Source of the DNA: Fimbriimonadaceae bacterium
GTDB lineage: Bacteria; Armatimonadota; Fimbriimonadia; Fimbriimonadales; Fimbriimonadaceae
Direction of reading: 5' to 3'
DNA: 15,320 bases
Assembly (NCBI GenBank): GCA_022842565.1
Contig: JALHPH010000005.1
Span: 1,412 to 16,731, forward strand
The position numbers were made by a program, and so were the translations under genes. Shown here in pieces: positions 14,234 through 15,320 of this stretch (position 1 is its first letter; each line of letters begins with the position of its first letter). The notes under the pieces were generated by a model. That model was given only the letters and a program-made list of their open reading frames with translations. It made no database searches and was not told the DNA's origin.

Positions 14234-15198
14234 CCGAACCGGGTGAACTGGACGGCATGAAGCTGTTCGTCGGTAACGCGAACCCTGAACTTGGCGCCCG
14301 AATTGCCCAGTGTCTCGGGGTCGAGCTTGGCACGCTGGTGAGCACCAAGTTCGCAGACGGAGAAATCCGAGTTCAGATCAGCGAAAGCGCACGCGGAAAC
14401 GACGTTTTTATCATTCAACCCACTTGCAATCCGGCCAACGACAATTTGGTCGAGCTGCTCATCATGCTCGACGCCTTCCGGCGCGCTTCGGCCAGCCGCA
14501 TCAGCGTGGTGATGCCCTATTACGGCTACGCCCGGCAAGATAAGAAAGTCAAGCCGCGCGAACCGATCACGGCTCGGCTCATCGCGGACCTCATCACCCA
14601 AGCAGGCGCATCGCGGGTGCTCACGGTTGACTTGCACGCCGAGCAGATCCAAGGCTTCTTTGACATCCCAGTGGACCACCTCTACGCCGGTCCGCTCATC
14701 GGTCGCCATTTGCTCTCGAAAGGGCTCGATCAGCAAGATGTGGTGGTCGTCAGCCCCGACGTCGGTGGTGTGGCCCGCGCCCGTTCGCTGGCAGAAATGC
14801 TGAAGGCGAGCATCTCGATCATCGCCAAGCGCCGCCCCGAACCGAACAAGGTTGATATCATGGAAATCATCGGTGATGTCGCCGACAAAACCTGCGTCAT
14901 GATTGACGACATGATCGACACCGGCGGCTCGGTGATGCTGGGCGCTGAGCAGCTGATGAAGCGCGGTGCCAAAGAGGTGATCGTGTGTTGCACACACCCC
15001 ATCTTCAGCAGCAATGCCATGCAGCGGCTTCAGGACAGTGTCATTAAAGAGGTGATCTGCTGCAACACGATTCCAGTGCCGCACGGGCAGCAATACAGCA
15101 AGCTCACCATTCTCGACTGCGCTCCGATGCTGGCAGAGGCGATCCGCCGGATTCACCAGAACGACAGCATCACGACCCTCTTCACCGATTGGCGCTAA
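14230..15198 (+). CDS. prs: Ribose-phosphate pyrophosphokinase (PRPP synthetase)
   Basis: The enzyme converts ribose 5-phosphate and ATP to PRPP, the precursor for purines, pyrimidines, NAD, His and Trp, and the co-substrate of Upp. From GTG 14230 it has 322 residues. Motifs are KLFVGNANPELG near the N-terminus, STKFADGE, VVMPYYGYARQDKK, VDLHAEQIQGFFDIPVDHLY, the flexible loop AKRRPEPN, and the PRPP-binding motif DDMIDTGGS at 226-234. The start is uncertain. GTG 14230 overlaps the glmU stop (GTGA) and has GAAGG 10 nt upstream. ATG 14257 would give 313 residues starting right at MKLF, which also fits the family. An earlier in-frame ATG at 14185 would overlap glmU by 49 nt and is less likely. 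Confidence 0.97.
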   Translation: MTEPGELDGMKLFVGNANPELGARIAQCLGVELGTLVSTKFADGEIRVQISESARGNDVFIIQPTCNPANDNLVELLIMLDAFRRASASRISVVMPYYGYARQDKKVKPREPITARLIADLITQAGASRVLTVDLHAEQIQGFFDIPVDHLYAGPLIGRHLLSKGLDQQDVVVVSPDVGGVARARSLAEMLKASISIIAKRRPEPNKVDIMEIIGDVADKTCVMIDDMIDTGGSVMLGAEQLMKRGAKEVIVCCTHPIFSSNAMQRLQDSVIKEVICCNTIPVPHGQQYSKLTILDCAPMLAEAIRRIHQNDSITTLFTDWR

Positions 15199-15320
15199 AA
15201 GATTCGCTCAGCTGGAAAGTGGACTTGGGTCAGGAGCATCCGCGCAAGCGCATGATCCTGATTCTGGTCGCAGTGATCGCGGGGCTCATCGGCCTGGTTT
15301 GGACTCGAAGCATTCCGCTC
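15189..15320 (+). CDS. N-terminus of an unidentified membrane protein (cut by the window end)
   Basis: A plus-strand frame is open from TTG 15189 to the right edge (44 codons). It starts inside the last codons of prs (10-nt overlap). It encodes a polar N-terminus (SLSWKVDLGQEHPRKR) and then a hydrophobic helix, MILILVAVIAGLIGLVW. The basic HPRKR before the helix suggests an N-in topology. GTG 15219 and ATG 15252 are alternative starts, and no strong Shine-Dalgarno separates them. Position and direction suggest it continues the glmU-prs operon. Too little is visible to name a family. Confidence 0.55.
   Translation, partial: MALKDSLSWKVDLGQEHPRKRMILILVAVIAGLIGLVWTRSIPL

Noticed and set aside
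14221..15156. 311-codon minus-strand open frame opposite prs
   Set aside because: It lies fully opposite a highly conserved enzyme, and its translation is the usual His/Asp-rich shadow of a GC-rich gene.

Overview
The window looks like chromosomal DNA from a moderately GC-rich bacterium with two membranes. A secreted beta-barrel-like protein ending in Phe and a lipoprotein point to the outer envelope. The mix of a CUT1 sugar transporter, a large DUF5695-like protein, frequent GTG/TTG starts and promoters pressed against start codons reminds me of Armatimonadota (Fimbriimonas-like). That placement is inference from gene style and was not tested. There are no transposases, integrases, CRISPR arrays or phage genes.

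Layout. (1) 1-2088, minus strand: a PII-family regulator with an altered T-loop, followed by a secreted Ig-like/TPR protein that runs off the left edge. (2) 2142-2965, plus strand: an outer-membrane beta-barrel candidate, then tRNA-Pro(CGG). (3) 3041-4599, minus strand: a DHA1/TetA-like MFS exporter coupled to a small two-helix membrane protein. (4) 4680-8845, plus strand: a two-gene sugar ABC importer. The solute-binding protein is fused to the MalF-type permease. The MalG-type permease carries five extra membrane segments and a periplasmic insert of about 117 residues. No ATPase gene lies nearby. (5) 8880-9500: uracil phosphoribosyltransferase (upp), which shares its stop-codon bases tail to tail with a YHS-domain lipoprotein (9497-9805, minus). 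(6) 9869-15320, plus strand: an 866-residue glycosidase-like protein, a coiled-coil membrane protein, glmU, prs and the start of another membrane protein.

How the genes work together. glmU (UDP-GlcNAc), prs (PRPP) and upp (uses PRPP to make UMP) supply nucleotide-sugar and cell-wall precursors; glmU-prs adjacency is common in bacteria. The importer and the glycosidase-like protein may both serve carbohydrate use, but they are not in one operon and the link is weak.

Expression style. Genes at the head of a transcript have a -10 box (TANNNT, several with an upstream TGN) only 5-12 nt before the start codon and no convincing Shine-Dalgarno, as expected for leaderless or very short-leader mRNAs. 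Genes inside operons instead overlap the previous stop in an NTGA arrangement, and several have a Shine-Dalgarno.

The most unusual items are the fused binding-protein/permease importer with its remodelled partner, the PII variant with no tyrosine in its T-loop, and a 13-bp stem around the upp start that holds the -10 box in its loop. Nothing here can be called a proven new system from sequence alone.
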